Assembly (NCBI GenBank): GCA_964036045.1
Contig: OZ038384.1
Span: 25,907,000-25,970,999, forward strand
DNA: 64,000 bases
Source of the DNA: Eutreptiella sp. 'Long Island Sound 2002'
Lineage: Eukaryota > Euglenozoa > Euglenophyceae > Eutreptiales > Eutreptiaceae
Direction: 5' to 3'
The notes under the pieces are model-generated. The model was not told where the DNA came from. It saw only the letters and a list, made by a program, of their open reading frames with translations, and searched no databases. Made by a program: the position numbers and the translations under genes. This document shows, in pieces, positions 54,001 to 64,000 of this stretch. The first letter of the stretch is position 1. The number at the start of each line of letters is the position of its first letter.

Positions 54001-57000
54001 CTAGACATGGCCTGCCGCAGCTCCCTCCTGCTGCGATCCGCTCAGACTTTGTCCACCACGTTGCTGGGCTTTGAGTTCCTCCAACGTCCTCAACATGTCC
54101 TCAGCAACCTCCTCGATCGACCTCACTCGTCCGTCTTGGCCAGGTCCACCACCATAACCTCTTCCTCCGCCTTTCCCTTGGCCTTTGCCTTGGCCTTTTC
54201 CCCCGTCTCCGCCCTTCGCCTTCCAATCGGCAATCCGCTGCTCCTTGGGCTTCATCTCGGGGTGGGCGGCGAAGTAGGCCTTCTTGTCCGCCTCATACAC
54301 CTTGCACTGATGGTGGTCATGTGCATGGTTGTTTTCCTTGCCATAAAAGACCCAGCACCCGTCGTGCTGAGACCTGTACTCCCGGAACGAGAGCGGTTGG
54401 TTCCCGATCCTCATTGGCTTTTTGCCCTTCTTGGGTCCCACCCGGTTCCATCTGGACCGATCCTGCCCATGGTCCCTCACATTGTGCGCCACAAACGCGA
54501 AAAAATGGGCCTCCCCGTGATCCTCCCGGGACCCGGTCCAGTTATCTTGGCCACTTCCACTACCATCCTCCGCGGAGTTGGCTGTGTCCTCCTGGATCTC
54601 CCGATGATGGCGGTCTTCTCGGTGGCCTCGTTGTCCATGACCTTGTCGATCCTGCACGTGGGCCTCGTTCTTGGCGTTGAGCTTCGGCTCCACCGTGATG
54701 TACTTCACGATCTCGTCCAGGCTCATGCGGGCGAAGATGACCTGCATCCTCAGCGGCTCTCCACGCCTCCACTCCATGTTGTTGAGGCGCATCAGCCTTT
54801 GCCCCCTGGTGTCGCCGAATACCTCCACGTAGACGGCGTTCTTCAATCCCAACATTCGGCTGGGCTCGCCGAGGTTTCGCCGGAAGAACTCCATTATTCC
54901 AGCGTGGGTGTCCTCCGACGCCATGATCCGTACGGCCACCCGCTTCTTTGCTCTCTTCTTCTCCTCATCCTCCACTCTTCTCTTCCAATGCCCGGGGAGG
55001 ACGTCCTTCAGCAGGTGTCGGATCTCGCTGGCCTCGTTCCAGTCCTCCACCAGCTTGAGGCTTCTTCGCTACTTGCGGATGTACCGATTCCATTCCCGGA
55101 CCCTCAGTTCTCCGCGCTCCCGCGGCAGCGGAATGGACCACAAATCCTCCAACTTCTGGTTGGGGGCGTCCACTCGCTCTTCGTCCTCCAGCCACTGGAG
55201 GCAGGCCTGCTCCGTCTGGATCAATCCCTCGCGGATCTGATCCCTGAGCTCCTCCTTCAGGTCCTGCGCCAACCTGTGTGGGAATGTCCGACATACCCAC
55301 TTGTCCCTTGGCGCTCCCCTCATCTCGCCGACGACCTCCTCGGCGAAGTCCTCCCGATCCAAGATGAAGTCGTCCAGGTTGGAGGGGTTGCCATCGTAGT
55401 AGCGGATTTTGATTCCCCTGAGGTCGTCAATCCTGATGGCATCTCCGACGTCCGCAGCCACCACTCCACCGAGACGGATACCACCTGTGGCCGGGGGGTG
55501 TGAGTACAATCCCCGTACATCCCTCTCCTCCATGGAGTGCGGTCCAGTTGGGCCTGAACCCATGGGGTTTGGAATGCGGGAAGGACTTGCTCCACCGGCT
55601 GTCCATATCCCCGTATTGGGGTCCTTCATCCACAGGTTTCCGCCTGGGTGGCCTCGACCATGTCCGTCCGTGCTTCCCTTGGTTTGCCCCTGCATGGTCT
55701 GGCTCTGGATCTCCTCTTCCGCATAAACTGCATGGGCAGTCGTAGTGGTCGGTAGATCCTGGGCGGCATGGGACATCTGTACCGTCAGGCTCCTCGGGTC
55801 CGTGGTTACGTGCCCTTCCCGCATGGACCCAGCCGGTGCCGTGTGTTCCCCGAGCATTGTGGATTTGCTGAACATGGGAACAAACGGCAGCGCACCCGGG
55901 TCAACACGCGGAGTCGCGTATGGTGACTCTGCAGGGCTGCCCATGGGTTTATCCATGGCGCTCCCGAGGGTCTTAACCCGCTCCACCAGCTCTGCCGCTG
56001 CCGGCTTTGCCGGGAGCTCCGGACCCGAGGCGAGGGGTTGTAACTCCTCTAGCCTTTTCAGGCGTCCCGACATGTCCTCGACCAGGTGGAGGAGGCTGTC
56101 CACCACTCGCTGCTGCTTCTGCAGGGCCAGCTCCAGAATCTCCCGGTACCGGTCCTGATCCGCTCGCAGCTCCGCCATGTCTCTCTCTGCTGCCTACTCG
56201 TCATCCATGATCCCCGCAACGTCCTCCTCTAGGCCGTCCTTCGCGTTGTCCAGGCGGTCGAGGTGCTGCACGATGGCGTCCATCCCCATCTTTGGATACT
56301 TGCCGATGAGGAAGGATACGTGTTCACAGTGGCACTCAGCATGCTTTCCACCAGATCCGGCGCATGCCACGGTTCCCGGCGCCTCGGACTCCTCCGCCAT
56401 GGGTGTGTCGCTCATGCTATCCCGCGTTGGCTCCGTGTGCCGGGCCACAGGCGCCGTTCTGGCTCTGGCGGGCCCCTCCAACGCCTCGGCGTCATGCTCC
56501 AGGCTGGGTTCTGGGGCCGAGTTCGCCCTTGTGGGCGGTCTGGCCATCTCCTCCGACTCCGAAGGGTGCTCATAAGCTGTCCGATAGCCCTCGGAGTGCC
56601 CCTCGGAATCTGCGGCTGACCACAGCCTGACCGGGCTGGGATCCGTATCCATAGCGCCGGCGTCCCCTGCCGCGGGCTTGGGTGACCCGCGCTTCCGGTA
56701 TCGCCGGGCCCGTCCTCCACTGCTGCCTGAATGGCAGGTCTCCTCAGAGTCCTCCGCGGCGGGGCGGAGGTTGCATACCCTTCGGCAGCGACGCTCACAC
56801 ATGCAGACCAGGTCCTCCATGTCAAGTCCTCCTCTTCCCGAACGTCGTACTTCTCTTCGGGCTTCAACTTCCGGAGTTCGCCATGCTCCTGAGCGTCTCG
56901 GCTCTTCTCTGGCTCCAATCTCCGGCGTGGTCTCCACCGAGTCCACAATACGCACCCGGGGCGTACTTGGGCAGGGCTCATAGGGGCCCAAGTCCCCCGG

Positions 57001-57126
57001 TCGGCGGTAGGTAGGGGCAGCAGGTACACCTCTGCTACCATAAAGAAGGTCGCTACCAGGACCGGCCCCTGCTGTGCCCCTTCCGCCTGTCACCCCTGCT
57101 GACTTGCTCCTGATCAGCGATTGCAT
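54001..57126 (-). pseudogene. gag: Element C gag
   Basis: ATG at 57126 is inside the 5' LTR and the frame crosses the primer-binding site, as in B. Coiled coil, capsid-like region and Lys/Gly tail are conserved. The zinc-knuckle-like motif has lost its second Cys (CWVFYGK). Private TAGs at 56196-56194 (Ser in B) and 55071-55069 (Tyr in B). The end is TAG 54003-54001, shared with B. Confidence 0.85.
57029..57040 (-). promoter_or_regulatory. Primer-binding site of element C
   Basis: TGGTAGCAGAGG on the minus strand directly follows the LTR end at 57041; same initiator tRNA-Met type as in B. Confidence 0.75.
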
Positions 57127-59407
57127 TTCTCAAAATCCAGGGTCCAAAATCCAAAAATATAGAAAATACAATCCTCCTTCAACCCTGAACAGCAACCAGA
57201 TCCCACAAATACAGCAATGACCCAATTCACTATCCAATTGGCACTGCGGGCTTCCGTTCAGCACACCGGTTGTCTCCCGGTGGCGGGCATGTACAAGAAT
57301 TGCACCAAAGAGGAAAGCCCTGAAATTGGCATATGAACACAAATAAAGCAAAGTTGGGGAAAGAGGTAAACATACACAGACTCAGCCATAGACCCCTCAT
57401 TCCCTGGACTCAAGACCTTCCCCTGACTCAGCAAGATGATGTCCTGAACCCAGTCAAATAAGATGGCTAAATGCCATGTATCAAAAGTCACTACACAAAC
57501 CCCCTAAATGTGTTCGCTCCCAAGCCTCTAAATCCTAGCCCAATAGGGGAGGTGGCGTGTCATGGCCTAGATTGGCACTCAGGACCATGTCCTACCCTGA
57601 CATAACCTTGGTTGGACTTGGAGTCGATTGGGCTTGGAGAGGTGCCCCATGAAGATGACCTCACAACATGGCAAAATCAGGCAAATCACACCATTATGCC
57701 CAAAAATCAATTATGTACTCAAAAATGCATACGGCAAATATTCAAATGCTCCATGCATGTGTCAAACCGGAACGTAAATTACAAGGGTGATATAGACCAA
57801 AGCTCCATGCCCAAGATTATTCCATCATTGGCTCCGAAACCCCTCCGGTTATGTACATGACATGCTTCACAAGTCAACTCATGAATTTGAGACCTAATTT
57901 TGTGAGGCCTCGTGTGCCAAGCTAAAGTGACCACGTGATCCGGCATATGGTGAGGTACAACACCGAAGCATATGCCAACATATAAGCAACATACCAAAGT
58001 TCACGGATCTCTAGGCACTTTACTGTTAGCCGACCAGTTGAGCACATTGAACACAAAAATGAGCCTAAAGTGAGGTCAAAAACATGCAAATAATGCCAAA
58101 TTCAAGATAATTACAATACTATATAACTTCGCTCACCCATGGTATCAACATATGATTCAAAGCACAATTGTTTGGGACCATTTGCAAACAATCCCCCCAC
58201 TTGGATCCCCACATGGACGCATAGGGACACCTTCGAACCTCCTCCCAACACGCACCATGAAAATGGGAAAATTGATAATCGCGCTTGTAGGTCGCTCCGT
58301 AAGCCCTCCCACATGCACTATATGAGCGGTAAACTTAGTCTACCGCTATGGAGTTCACCATTATGACATGGGCGAATCCCTTGCCACGTATGACTCCATA
58401 TATCTTCCTACACACGGGGATATATAACATGGGCGTGAGCATATCGAAGCACATACCATGCATATAACACATACCCTCAAAAGGTGGCTCCAACCATGGT
58501 ATGCCATACCCTTCCATGGACATAACTTCACGTTAAAAATACGTGGGAACCCAAGGAAAGTATCTATGCAACCCCAACACTCATGCGGTACACTCGAAAG
58601 TCGCAATAAAATGTTCGGTTGCCTGGCCCGAGAGGTGTCAACCACTTTCTACCCTCTTGGCCATTATTCCTTGCTACAGGGGGCATGTGTACACACCAAA
58701 GGCGTTTGATGCTTTCTAAATTAAGTTGAGACCAAGGCGGTTCCAATCCAATTCTCGAAATTGGTATTCCTTGCCGTGAACCGGAGATATGATTCTTCAA
58801 AGTGGCCTCACGAATCATTTTTGTTTCGACTATATCTCCAAGCAAAATGAAGGACACAACAAAAGGAAGGTTGATTCGTGATCGGGGAAAAATGTATGAC
58901 CACTCGAAATTCATCATATCAAGTGCGGCGATGTCGAAGTCGAAAATCCGATTCTGAAAGTCTGAAAAAATCGGATTAATTTTGCGAGTGTATAATATGA
59001 AAATTGCGGAAGCAACGAACCCTTTACTGATGAAATCTGACCCTTCATCGGGGTTTCCGCCAAAATATCTGTGAATAACAGTTAACCAGTCGGTTACCGC
59101 AAAATCGCGAGCCAACTGACAGTCGCCGATACATTGACAATCAGAACGGAAGACTGAAAAATTACGGAAACTTTATGATAAAAAAACCCTGTTGATTCCT
59201 GATATTCTGATATATAAATCTCAGCTGGCGGCGCCTCGGTACTGAATATGGCCGCTCATAGCCGGAATGGCCAAACCTATCACACTATCACATCGGGTTA
59301 CCTCAGGTGGATGGGAGAGTATGATATCAGCCAATGGCCGCTTGCCGGCACATAGATACACACCCCAAGTGACCCAAAGATGGCCACGGGGGTCCGAACC
59401 GGCTTCA
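57041..59407 (-). repeat. Element C 5' LTR (2367 bp)
   Basis: Partner of 45310-47676, same length, a few percent different. Confidence 0.92.
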
Positions 59408-59698
59408 GAGGAACTGCAGTGAAACCCTCTGTCCTCCAGTGAGCTCGACGCCAGCGTCAGTGACCTCGAGATCGACGGCAACACCCCAGACGCCCAGTAC
59501 GCGCAGTGGGACGCCGCGCGCCGCGCCTGGCACAACCAGAGGAGCGCCGGCGAGGACTGGAGCCGCAACAGCGAGCTGCATCTCAGCAAGGATAACAGCA
59601 GCAACGGCAGAACGTCGTGTGAGAGGCGTGCAGCATCAAGGCGCCAATGGCTGCTGCGGACACCCAGGCAATTCCGGGCAATTTCCGGAACTCCCTAG
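59408..59698 (+). pseudogene. Element F gag-like ORF, second part
   Basis: Continues the frame broken by C: E-E-L-Q, TGA at 59420-59422 (probably an old Trp codon), then NPLSSSELDASVSDLEIDGN and AARRAWHNQRSAGEDWSRNS, to TAG 59696-59698. The residue composition is protein-like up to the stop. Confidence 0.5.
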
Positions 59699-60253
59699 GC
59701 CGGGAGCAGTAGTGATGACGAGGCCAACAGTGGACGCCACACAGCAGCCCAGCGCCAGCCAAGGCGTGTTCGTCCCGCCCGCGCACGGGCTGTCATGAGC
59801 CCGCAAGCTCATGGCCGTCAGGCCCCGCCTGCTCCAAGCCGCGACTGCCTCCCGAGGTATTTTTGATTGATTGGTTAATCGTTTAATCAATTAATTATTG
59901 CTCTTTGGACTTCAGGAAATTTTAGTTGCTCAGAATATATGGCATGCTTCGCGCTGCCTTTTCCGCATGCTTCGCACCGCGTTTGGTGCAGGTTCCACGC
60001 TGCAGTCATGTGGCAAGCTACACGCAGCCCTCTGTTTTGAAACTGATTTTACTCTTACGATACATGCAGAGTGAACCATCGACCAGTACAGGACGTGCAG
60101 TGCCCACACCGTGCACGTTATTGCAGCGCCCATTTGATGGTGGCACTCTACTTTTGAAATTCATTCTGTGTTGTGTCTAGACCCGCCAACCCAGGTCCTC
60201 CATTGGTGTCCAGAGGGTTTCTACCTGCGGTGACAACCTCTTAGGGGGAGTTG
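59699..60253 (+). other. Element F 3' untranslated region
   Basis: No coding signal. Ends with the purine tract TTAGGGGGAG (60241-60250) three bases before the LTR. Confidence 0.5.
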
Positions 60254-61221
60254 TGACGTGTATGGGGTCCTGTGGCCCATACGCTGATTGGTTCTAGGCT
60301 CTGTTCTGTACTGAAAGTACTGACGTTACTGTTTTATTTTTTGCAATTACTGTAATGACCTGCTTGACTCTTGATTGTTTTGTTTTCTGACTCAGTTGTG
60401 TTGTGTTCCGTCTGAGAGCGCAGCGGGTGCAATGTCGGCATCGCGCGCTTGTTCTGCATTTTTCTATATTAAAACAGTTTTATTCCCTGCGAGTTAGGAG
60501 GATTTAAACATGGAATTATCAGTTTTACGACAACTCTGAAGTAACGACGCGTGTAGTTTAAGTTACGGCGATAGTTGAATTTCGGGTTTGGATATGAAAT
60601 TTTGGAATCAATTGAACCGACGTGAGTGTCGCCGTATGACGACGTCTGCACTGTACAGGACAGGGAGGAAAGCCAGGGGGACTGAGAAGTGTCAAGAACA
60701 CGACGCGACGTTGTTACAGTTTCAGGAGTTTTGCAACTCGTTTTGTTGACATTCATGAGTTATTATTATTACATTACACAGTGTATCTCACAACCGCCTT
60801 ACGACTAAGCAAGGCAGGGGTTTGAGAACTACCCGGCCTTTTGAGTATTAGCTTTTTAACCCGCTCAACATGTATTGTAATGCATCAGTGCATTTGTGTT
60901 TGCTGTATGTAGGCATGTAGAACAGCGACGAGGGGCAGGAAGACTCCTGCACCATGGAGTGTGCTGAGGCCGTGGCAAGGCTCTCAGAACCATTTGTGCA
61001 AAGACGAACATGGAGCAAAAGTTGACTTTGATGAAAAGAGCAACAAGTTTGGGTTCGTGTTTGTCAGGATTCAGGAGGGCGTTGCAGATTTCGGTGAGAA
61101 AGGAGATGGAGTCAACCGGAAACTGAAGGATTTTCAGAAATCTCGAAGGATTTGAAAAATATCTGAAGTTCGAAATTTCGGTGCCGCTCAAACTCACGAG
61201 GACCCCCTTGAATCCGCGTCA
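60254..61221 (+). repeat. Element F 3' LTR (968 bp)
   Basis: Begins TGACGTGTATGG and ends CCGCGTCA; followed by the CTTC duplication. Confidence 0.82.
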
Positions 61222-61225
61222 CTTC

Positions 61226-64000
61226 TAGCTTTTGAAATATTTCCTCATGTTCAAGTGTACTGCCAGTTGGACCAGGTATCGATCCGGACACACATTTGCT
61301 TCCCATGTAAAAGTGACCACAGGCGCCGCAGATTCTTCCCGGGCATCTCCCTGATAATTTTACTCCTTAGCGCAATTTTTTGCAACCTGGTCCATGTGGC
61401 ACGTTGCGTTGTAAAAGACCATTCATGTTCATCTCCTAGTGTCAGGACCTTGCAACTTATAGGGCTGGAGTGTTGCGTCAATAAAAGATAGAAAATCAAC
61501 GATTCCGTGTTCGAGACTTCGCCTACCTTTTGTTCAGTATTTTTAAGGCTTCCTCAGCAAATGATAGCGACAATCTTTTAGTGGGCAACTTTAAGGCAAT
61601 CTTTTTCAAAAGCAGTGCATCTCGCTCTCCATCTGCAGCCGCGCTGTACGATTGATCAGGGATCTTATAGCATGGGTGCTGCCCCTATAACATCAATCTT
61701 CGTTCCAATTCCTTTCCGCAGCATTGCATGTCTAAAGGAATGAAATGAAGTGCCTGAAACGACAAAATTCATCATCACTGTTTCTGATTTTTGATGTTTC
61801 GCATTTTGCTTTCCCCTGGTTCATCATTTTGCTATTATTTTTGTCACCGCCTAGTTCTACACATGTCACGCGTGCAAACGATTGTGGTACAGTCCTTCAA
61901 TGGTTCTTAGTTTTTTCTTCGAGGCATGCCGGTCCCCCGCCCAACAACAAACAACAGTGTTGCATATGAAAGGTCTGTTGAAAGACATCCGCATATTTAC
62001 CGATGAAAAAAGATTTCTGCCCAAAGTGCACATCACTTTCTCGAACAAAATATTGGCTAAGATCAAGGGCTTTTAATCTATGAACATGAGGCACCTTCAT
62101 GGACCAATTTTACTGTTCGTTTTAGATGTCCCAATTTTTTGAGTGAGATGCAATTGTGAAAATCTTAGGATGTTGTCTAAAAAAAGTTGCTTCAGTTTGC
62201 TGACTGAAAGTTAATAATGCATGGAGAGCCAAACGTCACCCAGGCCCTGCATAGGAATCAGACGACAGTTTGTTTTTGATTTCGTAGCAAAAACCTTCAG
62301 ACATGTCGAAAGTGTAGTAACCTTGGCTTACCTGTCTACACGGTTTTGGAGTCCAAGAACACGAGTTGTGGCGGCCATCTTAGTGGAGTGGTTGAGTGTT
62401 TGTCATCTGAATGGCGCTTTCTCTTGGGGTTCTTGATCGGTCTCCACTCTGAGACAGTTGGTAGCACAATCTCTTAGTTGTCACAGGAAGAATCCCGTAA
62501 GGGTCTCTGGAATGATAATGTAGCACTGTCCTTTTCGAGGTTCTTGTTAATGGAACTTGAACGTTCTCACTGCGATGCGTTACCAGGTGAAGCCGGTGCA
62601 GCTTTCGAGTGATCATCGTTGTTTGTGTACATGGGATTTTTTTCACGCATTCCCAGCAAAGTGTGGAGGTCATGAACGTGGCACTTTGAGTGGTCTTGAC
62701 TAGATGCTTCGACTTTGCAAGGGATGTTCTTTGCATGTGCTTGCCTGATCATGAGTGTGCTTGAGTAAATTAGCTGTAGTCAGACGAGTAGGCTGCCGAG
62801 ACTTCTTGGGTTCTGAGACGACTGACGCGTAAGGAGTGTCATTTTTTGCAATGCGCGAAGATATTGCTGTTTGGCGAATAACGAGCGGCATTGTGCCAGC
62901 AGTTTCCCGTGGTACGTTTTTTTTCTGGCAATATTTGTATATTTGGCAGCGAGCTGATAGTTGCAAATTAAAATCACAGAACCCATGTTGTGTTTTGTTG
63001 GACAATGTGAAATGAATGCGGCAATCGCAAGATGCGTTCGTCTGCTGGTTCGATGAATCGTACTACGCATAGTAGTTGACTCTCCGTCTTTAATGTTTTG
63101 TTGTATCTGCCCCTATTGCCTTGGTTCTAATTCCTTTCAGTTTTATTCCTCCTTTGGTGACAACAAAACTCCTCTTGGTTTAATCCTTTGTCGTGGGGTT
63201 CCGAACCTGGTACTTTGAAAATACCCGCTTTTAAAAAATTTCTTTAACCAAAGACAACCGCTTTTGCGGAGTCATAGTTTTGGAAGTAACAAATTATACC
63301 AATCAATTGCCGTTCACTTACCAAATTTTTGCCATCGCTCAGCAGAGAGCCCATGGATACACGTCAGAGCACAGTGGTCAAAAGTAACTCCGAAGTTGTT
63401 CATCACTTATTGCTACCAAAACCTGTTTTTTCGTAAAAATTGGACCAAATGTACTGCCAAAAAGGGCCCGGAAAATTTGCAACCTTCCCGATTCATTCGT
63501 TCAAATGAGTTCGCAAAGTAACCCGTTGTACCGATTGCTTTGAAAATAATCACCAATAATTGCCAATAACCAGTGACGTCCTGCAAGACACATATCCTTT
63601 GCATCCAGGTTCGGCCACACATTTTTTGCAATGCGCAATGGCGCGCTACTCTGGACCTTTATATCTCAGTTGAGGGCCCAATTCAACACGTGTTAACACG
63701 CAATTCATTCACAATTCTGTTTCCAAGCACATGTGGCTTTTCAAACAAGTACCAATTGCATGTTGGGTTTGACAAATCTGGGGTACGGGTGGTTCTTCGT
63801 GCTATTTGTTTCGCTATTGGCAACAAAGGGGGAGAGTTTCTGGCATTTGTACCTTAACTCATGTCAACCTTCTGTTCTACGTCGTTATATTCCACGATCT
63901 CCCTATTCGGCCTTCCCGCCCTTATTTTTCTTGCATCTGCTATCCACCTGTTACACTCACGCATCCCTCTCTTTTTGCGGGGAACTTTTTCCTCTTAACG
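61226..64000. other. Right flank without supported genes
   Basis: AT-richer than the rest. Short ORFs on both strands (for example minus 62736-62380, 118 aa; plus 63573-63857, 94 aa) have no recognisable motif. No repeat partner is seen elsewhere in the window. Confidence 0.4.

Larger units (their letters stand above)
45310..59407 (-). mobile_element. Element C: Ty3/Gypsy chromovirus, complete with both LTRs
   Basis: Same family and order as B, on the minus strand. Both LTRs are 2367 bp. A perfect GAGG duplication flanks it (45306-45309, 59408-59411). After removal of the 888-bp insertion at 50431-51318, gag, protease, RT, RNase H, integrase and chromodomain lie in one frame of about 2720 codons. 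Stops shared with B: TAG 54003, TGA 49856, TAG 48290. Private stops: TAG 56196, TAG 55071, TAA 53634. Confidence 0.93.
44059..61221 (+). mobile_element. Element F: short LTR element, only gag-like, split by C
   Basis: Two LTRs of about 970 bp, a CTTC duplication outside, a polypurine tract (60241-60250, TTAGGGGGAG) and about 1.1 kb of own internal DNA once C is set aside. Total own length is near 3.1 kb. The only coding signal is a gag-like frame; there is no protease, RT or integrase. This fits the non-autonomous class known as terminal-repeat elements with GAG. Confidence 0.75.

Noticed and set aside
1-64000. Naming the host species
   Set aside because: No conserved host gene, organelle sequence or rRNA is present; transposon content alone does not decide between algal and other protist lineages.

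Overview
The window looks like transposon-rich nuclear DNA from a eukaryote, probably a protist or alga. The lineage is not resolved. I see no operons, ribosome-binding sites or recognisable conserved housekeeping gene. Almost everything that can be identified is Ty3/Gypsy (chromovirus-type) retrotransposon sequence plus a GC-rich repeat block, and insertions sit inside insertions. No gene family specific to a lineage was recognised.

Layout. 1-1.94 kb: C-terminal pol fragment of a chromovirus (element E: RNase H end, integrase, chromodomain). 2.86-18.24 kb: block A, two 1.43-kb direct repeats around 12.5 kb of very GC-rich DNA. It holds two copies of a plus-strand ORF with a Ulp1/C48-like protease triad, a long minus-strand ORF, an island of G-runs and an AC-rich stretch. 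18.24-20.4 kb: relics, including a 2OG-Fe(II) oxygenase-like fragment and a tRNA-like A/B-box site. 20.49-39.31 kb: chromovirus D, split by a complete 13.9-kb chromovirus B (21160-35037); B's 3' LTR carries a younger 0.55-kb retroposon. 39.3-44.06 kb: mostly unassigned, with a candidate spliced minus-strand gene near 42.3-43.2 kb. 44.06-61.22 kb: element F, a short LTR element with only a gag-like ORF, split by chromovirus C (45310-59407, minus strand, same family as B); C is itself split by an 888-bp hairpin-rich insertion. 61.2-64 kb: no supported gene.

How the parts work together. B and C encode Gag (coiled coil, capsid-like region, odd zinc knuckle), protease, a spacer module resembling an N6-adenine methyltransferase, reverse transcriptase, RNase H, DD35E integrase and a C-terminal chromodomain, which in this class tethers integration to modified chromatin. 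In C all of this lies in one reading frame. The two copies share three in-frame stops, placed at Gag|Pro (TAG), RNase H|integrase (TGA) and integrase|chromodomain (TAG), while their other stops are private. The bases after the Gag|Pro TAG are identical in both copies and can fold, so readthrough expression is the most interesting hypothesis here; descent from a shared damaged copy is the main alternative. B and C both carry private stops, so neither looks autonomous now. All family assignments come from motifs read by eye; no search was run.
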